Positions 24,075-36,448 are shown, numbered from the stretch's first letter. The stretch: DNA of 64,000 nucleotides from Desulfonema magnum (GCF_017377395.1 NZ_CP061800.1:5539633-5603632), one strand, 5' to 3'. Numbers and translations are program-made. Notes: a model not told the origin generated them from the letters alone.

Positions 24075-25955
24075 CAGTGCTGAAGCATGAGTTTTTATTC
24101 AGCAGTTATTTGGGAGCAAAAAACAATAAAATTTGCTCGTGATAATAAATTCATATACTGAATTACTTTCAGAGATTTTTAATGATGACTATACAGCAAA
24201 AAAATGTTATATATGCACACACCTCTCCCTCAGATGTCACGTCTTTATATATTTTCGATGCAGGACTAAGCCAGACGAAGCTGAAAGTTTTTGTTCAGTC
24301 GCCTGAACACTGTTTCCTCATCCGGCCACGGGCCGGAAACTGTTTCACGAATAAATCTGATAAAACCTTTCAGGCCATGATTTTTAACTGTTTTTATAAG
24401 GCATTCGGAATACTGGGCAAGAATGGTGAACAGATGACCGGTTTTCATCAGATAATGATATCCTTTCATGGCACTCCAGTTGTAAGAAAAACAGTGTTCA
24501 TAATTATACCCGTGACGTTTTTCAACAAGTATGCCGGTTTCAATACCCCATCGGTGACGTGCTCCCATATTACAGCGTTCGTGAACATTGCCGTAGTTAA
24601 GCGGTTCGCTGGAAATCCAGGCATGACGGGAGGTCATGATCTCAGTCTCCGCATTTTTATTAACCTTTTCCCATGTCTCCTCACATACGACAACATGGAT
24701 CACAATTTTGCGCCTGTATTTCTCTCCGTACCGGTATTCCAGTCCGTTCACCCATTCAAAATGCTGTTTACGATTCCCCCATTTCCTGTTTGCCCTGTTG
24801 CCTTTCTCAAGTCCTCTGAGCGAGTTGAATTCCTCCCACACACTGCGCAGACAATTGTCTTTCAGGACAATCATGAACTGCCATTTGTTCTCTGCGCACA
24901 ACTCCGCCACAGGGCCGTTGGCATAAAGACCGTCAAGCAGCAATATTACCGGAAGACGGGGAAATTTCTTTTTCAGACGCCTCATCAGTCTGTGAAAAGC
25001 CTTCAGCTCACAGTCCTGTTTGTTGTTATCCGTATCTCCTTCCGGATAACTCAGAAATTCACTCATAAGGGGAATTGTCATTCCGTTATGAAATGCAAGG
25101 CAGGCTTCCAGCACATAGACATAATACTGCCTCCGCTCACTTTTCCCGATCTTGCGTTCCAGACATTCCTCACTCCATATCTCACTTCTTACAAACTTCT
25201 GTGTCCCGTCAACAGCCACAGGATAACAATTGCCGATCAGATAACGACGGAACTTTTTATTCCTGACAAACCGGCGGACCAGTTCAATATAAGCTTCTTC
25301 AATCTCGGCAACTTCAATTGCGGAAAGAAGACGCATCAGTGTGTCATTATGCGGCAGATCAGCAAGTTCAGGAAAATACAGCCGAAGATTTTCCATAAAC
25401 ATCGGACGGGTCATCTCCCGATTTGCCTCACGCCGGGAACTCATCTGGAATACAAAGGTAAGTATTCCGTAAATCAGAATGACCGTCATCTTATGTTTGC
25501 ACTTTTTCGGATTTCTCGGGTCCTGAATCTTCCTCAGGCGTTTCAGAAGGACCGGAAGATGAGCTTTTATAATTTTCATTTGCTCTGTAAGCGCCTCTTC
25601 ACGTTCCGCTTTTTCTTCCGCCACTGTCTTACAGGCACATTTGCAGTTCGGAAGGGAGTCCCGGGATGCAGGTTTCAGACCTTCTGTTTTCTGATGCTCG
25701 CGCAGTTGCTTTTCAACCTTTTTTTTCTCCGCTCTCTGATTTGTCAGTTCAGCGGTGTCAGGACGGCCGGATGCTGTCTGTTTTTCAGGCATGATTTTTC
25801 CTTTCTGATGCAATATAAATATCTGATGCAATATACATGCCAATATAATACAAAAAATAAATTTTGTCTTCCCCAAAAAACAGCGCGACAAAAAAAATTA
25901 AGGTTTTAATTAAAGCTTTGTGTATCAACGAATTAAATTTCATGCTTCAGAACTG
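24075..25955 (-). mobile_element. 1881-bp insertion sequence with 9-bp target duplication
   Basis: Terminal inverted repeats CAGTGCTGAAGCATGAG (left) and CAGTTCTGAAGCATGAA (right, complemented). Flanked by direct repeats CCCCTCAGC at 24066-24074 and 25956-25964. Carries one DDE transposase gene on the minus strand. The CAG end and 9-bp duplication suit IS4-like elements, but the family is not certain. Confidence 0.92.
24266..25792 (-). CDS. DDE transposase of the 1.9-kb IS
   Basis: 508 residues from ATG at 25790-25792 (MPEKQTASGRP), preceded by AAGGAAAAA; an upstream in-frame ATG would add a hydrophobic leader that is probably not translated. RNase-H-like catalytic acids fit AVDGTQK (first D), LLLDGLYANG (second D) and HRWGIETG (E). 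An N-terminal Lys/Glu-rich coiled coil and a Cys cluster (CKCACK) precede it. Appears intact. The long open frame on the opposite strand (24182-25909) is its shadow. Confidence 0.85.
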   Translation of the reverse strand: MPEKQTASGRPDTAELTNQRAEKKKVEKQLREHQKTEGLKPASRDSLPNCKCACKTVAEEKAEREEALTEQMKIIKAHLPVLLKRLRKIQDPRNPKKCKHKMTVILIYGILTFVFQMSSRREANREMTRPMFMENLRLYFPELADLPHNDTLMRLLSAIEVAEIEEAYIELVRRFVRNKKFRRYLIGNCYPVAVDGTQKFVRSEIWSEECLERKIGKSERRQYYVYVLEACLAFHNGMTIPLMSEFLSYPEGDTDNNKQDCELKAFHRLMRRLKKKFPRLPVILLLDGLYANGPVAELCAENKWQFMIVLKDNCLRSVWEEFNSLRGLEKGNRANRKWGNRKQHFEWVNGLEYRYGEKYRRKIVIHVVVCEETWEKVNKNAETEIMTSRHAWISSEPLNYGNVHERCNMGARHRWGIETGILVEKRHGYNYEHCFSYNWSAMKGYHYLMKTGHLFTILAQYSECLIKTVKNHGLKGFIRFIRETVSGPWPDEETVFRRLNKNFQLRLA

Positions 25956-26035
25956 CCCCTCAGCTAAGTTTCACAGATCCGAATCTTCCTGTGCTTATTG
26001 AGGAAATGGAAAGTCTTGTCAGAAATGAGAAGCCA

Positions 26036-26095
26036 GCCTAACCCGGCGTTTGAGCGGACGGAAAAAACGCCCGCCGCTCAACTTGGTCGTTAGTG
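26036..26095 (+). other. attC site 9 (60 bp)
   Basis: GCCTAACCCGGCGTTTGAGC to ACTTGGTCGTTAGTG; short stem GGACGG...CCGCCGCTCAA. The shortest and most classical attC of the window; the next element begins inside its right core. Confidence 0.92.
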
Positions 26096-27065
26096 CGCCA
26101 AGCAAAGCTTGGTGCTTCTTGCGGGGTGAAAGTCCCCGTCAGGTAAGGTCTGGCCAGCCACCTGTACCGAGTGTTGCGTCCGGTCAGGACAGACATACCG
26201 TCGAACGACCCGGACGAAGCGTACACAGGGAATCATGCAGGCCACAGGGGGAACGGCGCTCCCCTGAAGCATGGTACAGCATCGTAAAGAGTAAAAATGC
26301 AGACGGCGACGTTTTTAACGCAACGGAAGCCGACACTATGGAATCGTCAGTTCCTTTGCGAAGCCTGCTTCAGCGTTGAACAGGTGAGATTCCGGAGGGT
26401 CTGCCGGTGTCATCAGGGCGTGGCATGTATGAAGAGAAGCACACAGGAACTTGGGAGACCCTGTCAGTTCCTGATGACAAGGGGTGAGGAGCCCCGTCTT
26501 GAACTGGAGAATAGGGAAAGGCATCAGGTAGGCGTGTCCGACACAGAAAACGGAGGCTCGCTGATGACTTGCAGGGAGTCATATCCGCTCATAGTACTCT
26601 GAGACGGTAACGCCGTTCACACGGGGAAGGGGCGGACAGGATTACGCAGTCCGCAAAGGAAACATTGCCGGACGATGTCGGGACGGAGGTAAGACAATGC
26701 CAACCTCACTGCGGGGTATGGCAGAAAAAGCTGCGCTGCGTAAGGAACACCGGTTTCAGAACCTGACAAACGAACTCACACCAAAATATCTGAAATGGTG
26801 CCGGCAGCGGCTGAATAAAAAGTCCGCACCGGGAGCTGACCCATAACAGTCAGAGAATACCGTAAAAATCCGGATGAAAATATAGCAAATTTGCGGGGTC
26901 CGCTTAAAAGGGGAGGCTACCGGGCAAAAAGTGATAAGACAGATTCAGTTTTTATTGTTCAACGCATTGCGGAGCGCCTGAGCAAGTAATTCTGAGGAAC
27001 CTTGCGCGGTAATTCCGCACGCAGACGTCTGTGAGGGGGCGGTCGGGTAACTGGCTGTCCTACCT
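26092..27065 (+). mobile_element. degenerate group II intron abutting the attC core
   Basis: Begins GTGCGCC directly at the attC right core. Domain I-like sequence follows (GCGGGGTGAAAGTCCCCGTC, GGTCTGGCCAGCCACCTGT). A reverse-transcriptase start is at 26698 (MPTSLRGMAEKAALRKEHRF) and reads to KSAPGAD, then a frameshift/stop; ITVREYRKNPDENIANLRG continues in another frame at 26842-26930. Nearly all of the RT and maturase is missing. The 3' domain V/VI region is recognisable (GCGCGGTAATTCCGCACGC, GGGGCGGTCGGGTAACTGGC). Class IIC introns are known to target attC sites, so the position fits that group; the class itself is inferred. The 3' end is approximate. Confidence 0.75.
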
Positions 27066-27117
27066 TGATTGTGCTAACCATATTAACATACTGATATTAT
27101 TTATATAAAGTAATGTG

Positions 27118-28881
27118 ATGCATAAAATTAACAGTTTTTCATTTAAAACAAAAATTTTTTCGCTTGTTATTACAATTATTTTTTGTATTATTGCAATCCA
27201 AATGTTATGTGAATACAAAGATATTTTAGCACACAAAAAGAAGCTGATTTCTCAGGCAGCACAAAGCAGTGAAAAACTTCTACATGAAATTGACAGACTC
27301 AGTCAGGAAAACCTTAATATTGCCCTGACCATAGCCAATATCAGGGATGTCAGACAGGCTTTATCAGAACAGAGCAGAGAAAATCTCTATAAACATGTCA
27401 GGGATATTCATGTACACCTTAATAAAAACAATCCTCATAAACTTTGTATTCATTTCAGCGTACCTCCCGCAAAGTCTTTTTTAAGAATATGGAATCCTGG
27501 AAAATTTGATGATGATCTTTCCGGATTCAGGCAAACCATAACGGATGTTTTTAAATATAAAAAACCTTTAAAAGGTCTGGAAGCAGGGCGTCTGGGACCT
27601 GTTGTAAGAGGCATTGCACCGATATTTGAAAACAGTTCGTCGCTGATTGCCTGTGTTGAAGTCTTTTGCAGTATCGGGGAACTCGCAAAAAATATATCAG
27701 AAGAATATGGCGATCAGAATGCCGTATACAGTATCGAGTCTGTCAAAGCCACACTCAGTAAAAAAAATTTCCGTAAGTTAGGCAGGTTTAATGAAATCAT
27801 CCCTCCGCCTGATTCAATCCGTTCGGAAATCAGTCAGGAAATTTTGGAGCGGGCCTTTATAAAACCGCTTATATATGAAACAGGCAATACCCTGATAGCA
27901 AGCTCGTTTATCAGGGATTATAATCAGAATAAAATTGGTGTCTATCTTAATTTTATTGACATAACTTATTTGAAAAATATGATAAAAATTTCAATTAAGC
28001 GTATGCTCATTGAAGCCGGTATTTTTTTTATCTGTTCCGTAATTATAACGTTTTTGGTTCTCAGATCTGTTATAGAACCGATAAACCGCATTATTGACGG
28101 ATTAAATGATACGGCAAGGCAGGTTTTGATATATGCCGAAAAGGTTGAAATTGCAAGTATAAACACTTCCCGGGTTGCTGTTAATCAGGCTGGATCTGTT
28201 GAAAATATGACAGTTTTTTTTTCAAAAACTGATCAGATAATCAGGCAGAATACAGAAAACGCACAACACGCAGGTCATATTATGGAAGAAACAGCAAAAT
28301 CCATGTCAGATGCAGGTTGTTCTTTTGAAGATATTAACAGTTTTATGAACGAGATATATGAACTGAGCCGGGAAAGTTCGGGAGTAGTAAAAAATATTGA
28401 CGAAATAGCCTTTCAGACAAATATACTTGCCTTGAATGCAGCAGTTGAGGCAGCAAGAGCCGGAGAGACAGGATCGGGATTTTCTGTTGTTGCCCGGGAA
28501 GTGCTTAATTTGTCTGTAAAAACAACCTCGGCAGCACAGAATACGGCGCAGCTTATTGAATCCACATTGCAAAAGGCTGAAAGCGGCAAAAAGCTGATTA
28601 AAACTGCCAGAGAATCTTTTTCAGCTGCCGAATCAAATAGTTATAAAATCGGAAATATCGTTGCAGAAATTATAAACACATCAAATGATCATGTTTCAGA
28701 AATTGAAAATATTATAAATATAGTAAGGAAAATAGACAGTATAACTCAGGAAAATGCTCATCACTCAAAAACACTTGCTTCCGCGTCAAAAGAAATGAAT
28801 GTATCTGCTGGAAAAATGAAAAAATTTGCAACAGAACTTTATTTCTTGGTACAGAGCGGTAAGAATTTTATCGAAAAATAA
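27118..28881 (+). CDS. methyl-accepting chemotaxis protein
   Basis: 587 residues from ATG 27118 (GTG 27115 also possible). N-terminal membrane span (FSLVITIIFCIIAIQML, 13-30), a periplasmic double-Cache-like sensor (about 35-285), second span (MLIEAGIFFICSVIITFLVL, about 295-315), then a HAMP-like linker and a signalling domain with the conserved hairpin AFQTNILALNAAVEAARAGE (about 435-455). Senses a periplasmic ligand and signals to CheA. No che genes are adjacent. It lies between the intron and a half attC site, so it may be a cassette gene. Confidence 0.9.
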   Translation: MHKINSFSFKTKIFSLVITIIFCIIAIQMLCEYKDILAHKKKLISQAAQSSEKLLHEIDRLSQENLNIALTIANIRDVRQALSEQSRENLYKHVRDIHVHLNKNNPHKLCIHFSVPPAKSFLRIWNPGKFDDDLSGFRQTITDVFKYKKPLKGLEAGRLGPVVRGIAPIFENSSSLIACVEVFCSIGELAKNISEEYGDQNAVYSIESVKATLSKKNFRKLGRFNEIIPPPDSIRSEISQEILERAFIKPLIYETGNTLIASSFIRDYNQNKIGVYLNFIDITYLKNMIKISIKRMLIEAGIFFICSVIITFLVLRSVIEPINRIIDGLNDTARQVLIYAEKVEIASINTSRVAVNQAGSVENMTVFFSKTDQIIRQNTENAQHAGHIMEETAKSMSDAGCSFEDINSFMNEIYELSRESSGVVKNIDEIAFQTNILALNAAVEAARAGETGSGFSVVAREVLNLSVKTTSAAQNTAQLIESTLQKAESGKKLIKTARESFSAAESNSYKIGNIVAEIINTSNDHVSEIENIINIVRKIDSITQENAHHSKTLASASKEMNVSAGKMKKFATELYFLVQSGKNFIEK

Positions 28882-28910
28882 GGAAAAACGAATGTACAGG
28901 TTGACAAGAT

Positions 28911-28938
28911 GCACATAACCCGGCGCTGACCGTGCCAA
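28911..28938 (+). other. left half of an attC site (site 10, truncated)
   Basis: ACATAACCCGGCGCTGACCG matches the left arm of sites 5 and 9, but no matching right arm or GTTRRRY core follows. The array appears to be broken here. Confidence 0.55.
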
Positions 28939-28939
28939 G

Positions 28940-29512
28940 ATAAATCCGGATCGTTGGGAGCGGGCGAAAGTCCGGATTTTGCTGTCCTGTCTGATTGCAA
29001 AAATCCACAAACCGGAAGTTGACATAAGGAAACCTTACACCGAAATCGGAGGTGATAACACATATTCCGGAAAATTTTATGATGAAAACTGCGTGGAAAG
29101 CTTTGTTGCAAAACACAAATTGCCATGCAATTCCACCACAGCTTTTCTCACTCCGGCTTTCCGTAATATTGACAGACTTCTGACCACTGATCTGGTAATG
29201 GTCGGAAAACCGCGCCAGATTTATGTCAATACTCTTGAATTGCTTGATAATGTCTTTCAAAAAGAAATATTGCCTGAAGATTTGGCAAAAGAGATTCTGA
29301 GATTCCTGTTTATTATCAAAAATGAAAATGAGGAAAGAATGAACAGGCTGATTGCCGATCATCTTCTAAGCTCATCAGTCGTAAGTTCTCTCAACATACT
29401 GAAATCATTCATAGCTGGAAAACAGGCGCAAAACATCAGTATTAAATTATTTCAGAGCGTTATGGAAATATCTTTCAGAATTTCCGGAGAACTTATGACT
29501 CACGAGTTCTAA
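28940..29512 (+). pseudogene. fragment of a SacI-type restriction endonuclease-like protein
   Basis: The frame is open from just after the half attC site. Recognisable text begins KIHKPEVDIRKPYTEIGGDN and continues NSTTAFLTPAFRNIDRLLTTDLVMVG, typical of the C-terminal part of the SacI endonuclease family as I recall it. The N-terminal half is missing and there is no proper start: the first Met/Leu codons are internal. Junction with the attC half suggests a deletion or cassette rearrangement. Confidence 0.5.
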
Positions 29513-29527
29513 GGATTGAATATACTT

Positions 29528-29950
29528 ATGCTTGAATTTTTAAAGAAATTTGAACGATCTGTAATTATCACTCTTATTGTCATGATGGTTGTTGTTGTTG
29601 TTTTGTCGATTTTTGAACTTGGTTGGATTATTATTCATGATATCATCAGTCAGCCAATATTAATACTTGATATTAATGAATTATTAGAAATTTTCGGCTT
29701 TTTTCTGCTGGTTCTGATCGGTGTTGAGTTGTTGGAAACTATTAAAGCATATATGACTGAGGGGATTGTGCATGTGGAGCTTGTACTTGAGGTGGCATTG
29801 ATTGCAATTGCAAGAAAGGTAATAATATTAAATATTGCAAAATATGACAGTAACAAACTTCTGAGCCTTGCGGCTTTAATTGCGGCGGTGTCTGCTGCCT
29901 TTTTTTTGGTAAAACGGTTTAGATGTGCAGTTCCAACTCCAAAGGAATAA
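29528..29950 (+). CDS. PsiE-like membrane protein
   Basis: 140 residues. Four membrane spans: about 10-32 (ITLIVMMVVVVVLSIFELGW), 48-68, 80-100 and 112-132. ELLETIKAYMTEG and HVELVLEVALIAIARKVII are characteristic of the phosphate-starvation-inducible PsiE family. Substrate or role is unknown. The ATG at 29528 has AAGGA 12 nt upstream; a TTG at 29516 would abut the Shine-Dalgarno. Confidence 0.75.
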   Translation: MLEFLKKFERSVIITLIVMMVVVVVLSIFELGWIIIHDIISQPILILDINELLEIFGFFLLVLIGVELLETIKAYMTEGIVHVELVLEVALIAIARKVIILNIAKYDSNKLLSLAALIAAVSAAFFLVKRFRCAVPTPKE

Positions 29951-30182
29951 TAGGTAACATGCTATAAATATTGACCTCTATGGTGTGCAAAAGGAAAGAA
30001 TGAGATTCAGTGTCCTGATAAATCGGAGGACCGAACGGGATTCATCACTAGCTTTGCAGGACTACCATTTTTTGAAAGCTGTCATATCATTATAACATTA
30101 TTTTATCGATATTTTTTATTAATTTCAAATAGTAATATTTACTTCAAAAAGTGTACGGTAGTGAATATCAGAATAGAAATAT

Positions 30183-33005
<2,823 letters not shown>

Positions 33006-33020
33006 TTGCCCTCTCTTTCA

Positions 33021-33299
33021 GCACAAAGGAGTGCGAAAATTTTATTTTCGCATGGCATAACACCGTCCTTGTCACAAAAAGCACAAAGGAGTGCGAAAAT
33101 TTTATTTTCGCATGGCATAACACCGTCCTTGTCACAAAAAGCACAAAGGAGTGCGAAAATTTTATTTTCGCATGGCATAACACCGTCCTTGTCACAAAAA
33201 GCACAAAGGAGTGCGAAAATTTTATTTTCGCATGGCATAACACCGTCGCTTTTATTTTGAAAACAAAATTTCCGCACTCCTTATCACAAAATTTGCCAT
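33021..33299. repeat. 60-bp tandem repeat, nearly four copies, with inverted tail
   Basis: Units at 33021, 33081, 33141 and 33201 are identical; each has AAGGAGTGCGAAAATTTTAT and a TGCGAAAA/TTTTCGCA hairpin. The last copy breaks at 33246 and is followed by an inverted piece (CAAAATTTCCGCACTCCTT, 33274-33292). It begins 15 nt after the VWA gene and may serve as its terminator. The GGAGTGC core is shared with the 63-bp repeats at 1951-2338. Confidence 0.92.
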
Positions 33300-33402
33300 G
33301 TTATTAAATATCGTTGCTGGGAATCCGGGCTATCATCCTCTTCTTAATATAAACTCCCCGCTGTGCGCGACCAAATAATTTCCGACAGGTGAGTCGAATG
33401 TC

Positions 33403-33435
33403 AGACCTCCGAGGTTTTGAAACTCTCGGAGGTCT
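33403..33435. repeat. REP-like palindrome, CTCCGAGGTTTT family
   Basis: AGACCTCCGAG and CTCGGAGGTCT arms around TTTTGAAACT. Second of three copies in the window. Confidence 0.75.
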
Positions 33436-33572
33436 TCCGCAGACTGACCCGTCAGAATCATTGCAGTCAGATAGCCGCAAAGGCAAATTTTATAATTTCC
33501 CTATGTAAAAACAAAAAAAACTTGATCATCGAGTATCATATATGCCATTGTTTTCTGCTTCATTAGGCAATG

Positions 33573-33725
33573 GTAAGTACCTAACCATAAGTTTTTAATA
33601 TCTTCCCGAAGAAGAAACCCGGCTTTTTTTTCCGGAATGATGCTTCTCCGACAAAGGAAAAAGCCGGGTTTCTCCGCCGCTCACAGAGAAAAAGGTGTAT
33701 AAAAAATTTTTGATCAGGTACTTAT
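33573..33725. mobile_element. miniature element, family A, copy 2
   Basis: 153 bp, GTAAGTACCTAACCATAAGT at one end and TTTTTGATCAGGTACTTAT at the other. Reverse complement of the 12963-13113 element with scattered substitutions. The GC-rich middle (GAAACCCGGC...GCCGGGTTTC) is itself a long hairpin and also occurs, without these ends, at 55738 and 61903. Confidence 0.8.
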
Positions 33726-33806
33726 CAAGATGAGCGGCGTGATGTTCAGGGCCGGATTCAAAATGAAATTTAACCCTATTAAATTAAAAACAGGAGTGAC
33801 GTTCAA

Positions 33807-35537
33807 TTGAAGTTAAGACAAAACAAGATTATTCTCGTTATTTTTTTGACTATGACCTTCTTTACGCTCTGCGGCGCTGCCGGGGCAGATGAACCGGCAA
33901 AATTGCTGATTCTCCCTTTCAATATCTATTCTGATAAAGATCTGACCTTTCTTAAAGAAGGAATTTTGAATATGCTGTCAACACGCCTTACCCTCGAAGG
34001 CGAAGCAATTCCTTTTAGCAGAGAAGAAACTCTGAAAATCATTAAAGGCGTGGCAGAACCCGGTAATGAGCGAACTGCTGTTTCACTGGGTCTCAAAGCC
34101 AATGCAGATTATGTTTTATATGGAAGTCTGACGGTTTTCGGTGACAGCATCAGCACGGATGCCAGGTTTTTTGATCTTCATGAAAAGAAAACAGTCGTCA
34201 CTTTTTATGAAATTGGAAAAAATAACAGCGATGTAATTTCTCATATCAATCTTTTTGCCTCCAGGATCAATGAAAAAGTTTTTGGCCGCGAAAGCGATTT
34301 GCCTCAGCCTGCACAGAAGAAGCCGGCGGATGAAAGCCGGAGACATCCGGAAGCAGTATGGGCTGAGGGAAAAAGGATAAAAACAAATACGGAGCCCCCT
34401 TCTGCGGAAGTTCCGGTTCCTTCTGCGGAAACTCCGGCCCCTTCTGTCAAACTTTCTGTCCCTTTTACAAAAGATTCCCTGATATCTGCGGAACCAGGTC
34501 CCATATTTGCCGGCGGAATCTGGAAAAGCAAAAATTTTAACTCACAAATAAAAGCCATGAGTATTGGCGATGTAAACGGGGACGGTAAAAATGAAACGAT
34601 TTTTATCGGAGAAAGAACGGTCTTCATATACCGATATACCAACAGCGGGTTGAAAAAAATCGGGGAAATAGGGGATGGTTCTTTTTACAGCTTTCTTGGT
34701 GTGGATGTTGCAGATATTAACAAAAATGGAAAAGCAGAAATCTTCGTTACAAGTATCCACAGTGATAACGGATATCTTCAGTCCTTTGTACTCGAATGGG
34801 ACGGAACGAAATTTGCAAAGATCGTGGATAATGCAAGGTGGCACTACAGAGTTTTAAATATTCCTGATAAGGGCAAGATACTGATGGGACAAAAGCGCGG
34901 TGCCAGAGGTGTCTTTGCCTCGGCAATATATGAACTGAAATGGGCTGGCGACGAATATATTTCTGTAAATCGCCAGCTTCTTCCAAAAGGGATGAATGTC
35001 TATAATTTTACATATGGAGATGTGTTAAATAACGGCCAGGAAAAAGTGGTCGCTTTTTCAAAAAGAGACTATTTGCGAATACTCGACAGAAACGGGAATG
35101 AAGAATGGAAAAGCACCGAGCGTTTCGGAGGCGGATTAACTTATATTGAATTTCCATCGGAAGCCGCGTCCCGCATTGGCAGTTTGGAGGAAACAGATAT
35201 CCTTTATCTGTCCCAGCGCATCCATATTGCTGATGTGGATAACGACGGAAAAAATGAGGTTATCGTAGGACAGAACAGAGATAAAGCCCGTCGAATTTTT
35301 TCTCGGCTCAGAATGTTTGAAAGCGGGCATATCGAATGCCTTGTCTGGAAAGACCTCGGACTTTATCCCAAGTGGAGGATCAGGGATATCTCCGGTCATA
35401 TCAGCGACTACCTCATCGCAGACATAAATAACGACGGAAAAGATGAGCTTGTATTTTCTGTTGTCACAAAAACTGGCTCTTTTATCGGAAAACCAAAGAG
35501 TTTTATTGCGTTGCAAGAAATTCCGGGAAGCTATTAA
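33807..35537 (+). CDS. secreted FG-GAP/VCBS repeat protein with N-terminal TolB-like domain
   Basis: 576 residues; TTG start with AGGAG 10 nt upstream. Signal peptide (IILVIFLTMTFFTLCGAAGA). Residues about 30-165 resemble the periplasmic TolB-N/FlgT-like domain (AKLLILPFNIYSD, NADYVLYGSLTVFG). A Pro-rich linker with PSAEVPVPSAETPAPS (about 195-215) follows. Residues 235-570 carry FG-GAP-like calcium loops: DVNGDGKNET, DINKNGKAE, DVDNDGKNEVI, DINNDGKDELVF. Probably a periplasmic or surface beta-propeller. No operon partner. Confidence 0.82.
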   Translation: MKLRQNKIILVIFLTMTFFTLCGAAGADEPAKLLILPFNIYSDKDLTFLKEGILNMLSTRLTLEGEAIPFSREETLKIIKGVAEPGNERTAVSLGLKANADYVLYGSLTVFGDSISTDARFFDLHEKKTVVTFYEIGKNNSDVISHINLFASRINEKVFGRESDLPQPAQKKPADESRRHPEAVWAEGKRIKTNTEPPSAEVPVPSAETPAPSVKLSVPFTKDSLISAEPGPIFAGGIWKSKNFNSQIKAMSIGDVNGDGKNETIFIGERTVFIYRYTNSGLKKIGEIGDGSFYSFLGVDVADINKNGKAEIFVTSIHSDNGYLQSFVLEWDGTKFAKIVDNARWHYRVLNIPDKGKILMGQKRGARGVFASAIYELKWAGDEYISVNRQLLPKGMNVYNFTYGDVLNNGQEKVVAFSKRDYLRILDRNGNEEWKSTERFGGGLTYIEFPSEAASRIGSLEETDILYLSQRIHIADVDNDGKNEVIVGQNRDKARRIFSRLRMFESGHIECLVWKDLGLYPKWRIRDISGHISDYLIADINNDGKDELVFSVVTKTGSFIGKPKSFIALQEIPGSY

Positions 35538-35572
35538 GAATTGAGAATTGAGAATTGAGAATTAAAAATTGA

Positions 35573-36448
35573 CTGATGATAACGGATTTAGGGGAAGGCC
35601 GACCAAGCCCTGTAAGGGCGGCATATTTGTAGCATATTTTTATTTCCCACAATCACAAAAATCCATTTTTTTCTTGACACGCAGTTACGCTAACTTGTAG
35701 TAATTTTATTATATAGGGCAAGAGTGAATTCGAGTTAAAGATGCTGGGGAAGCGACATTCAGAGGTTTTGGGTGATATATGATTTCCCGGGGTGTACACA
35801 AGACGGGCAATATATCACCCGGACACCTGTTGCGGATAACAGCTTGCTATCTCTTCAATACCCTCTGTTTCCACGGCACTGTTATGAATTCAGTATCCGC
35901 GGATGGACGTTCTCTCTCGGTTTTGCTTCCTCGAATCATTATATCTCGACAATCAAATTTTTTTTCTGTCATTCCTGCGGAAGCAGAAATCCGCCGCTCC
36001 CGGAAGCACTGCGCACAGTGCGGAAACTTTTCGATCTACTGAGTATATGGAAAAAAGTGCGAAAAATTACAGCTTACGGCGAAATCCCTTTAACAGACTC
36101 CGCTTACGGAAAAAACTGTGACGGTTTTCAGACCCCGGCGAGACAGCTTAACAGCAGGCCGTCTAAATCAACTATTTTTATTTGCCTATTTTCCGCCCTT
36201 TGACAGGCTCATGGGGTGTCTCCGGCTCAGGTTTCCGCTTTTTGTCCCCGCTCCCTTCGACAGGCTCAGGGAGCGGGGACAAAAAGCGGAAACACGGGAA
36301 CAAAACCGGGTAAAAACAGTGGCAAAAAGTGACATTTTCAGACGGTTTAGCTTAACAGATTCCGCTATCATACAACTGATTGCAAAATCTGCTGATATCA
36401 GCTTCGTCAATGATTTTCGCTGGTCTTTCCTAAATCCGTTATCATCAG
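35573..36448. mobile_element. 876-bp region bounded by 20-bp perfect inverted repeats
   Basis: CTGATGATAACGGATTTAGG at 35573-35592 and its exact complement at 36429-36448, with similarity continuing inward (GGAAGGCC/GAAAGACC). No transposase or gene inside; several short frames only. Interior holds a TTGACA promoter-like stretch at 35674, a GTCATTCCTGCGGAAGCAG repeat at about 35967, and a strong hairpin 36229-36292 (GTTTCCGCTTTTTGTCCCCG arms around CTTCGACAGGCTCAG). Could be a decayed non-autonomous element; no clear target duplication. Confidence 0.5.

Larger units (their letters stand above)
23717..26041 (+). pseudogene. DUF6516/TumE-like toxin gene, split by an IS
   Basis: The left part 23717-24074 encodes residues 1-119 up to HPHHKHVPPDIKHNRIPAPQ. 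The right part 25965-26041 continues in the correct frame as LSFTDPNLPVLIEEMESLVR and ends in TAA within the left core of attC site 9. Removing the IS and one copy of its 9-bp target repeat gives a single frame of about 144 residues. The HPHHKH motif is the mark of the DUF6516 (TumE) family of RNase-type toxins, as I recall it. The shortened frame runs into the IS and stops at 24142. Confidence 0.85.

Noticed and set aside
24182..25909. 575-residue plus-strand frame
   Set aside because: It is the shadow of the DDE transposase on the minus strand: low-complexity, no recognisable domain, and it runs through both IS ends.
33021..33246. CRISPR array or repeat-protein gene
   Set aside because: Identical 60-bp units without spacers; open frames on both strands come from the period being a multiple of three.
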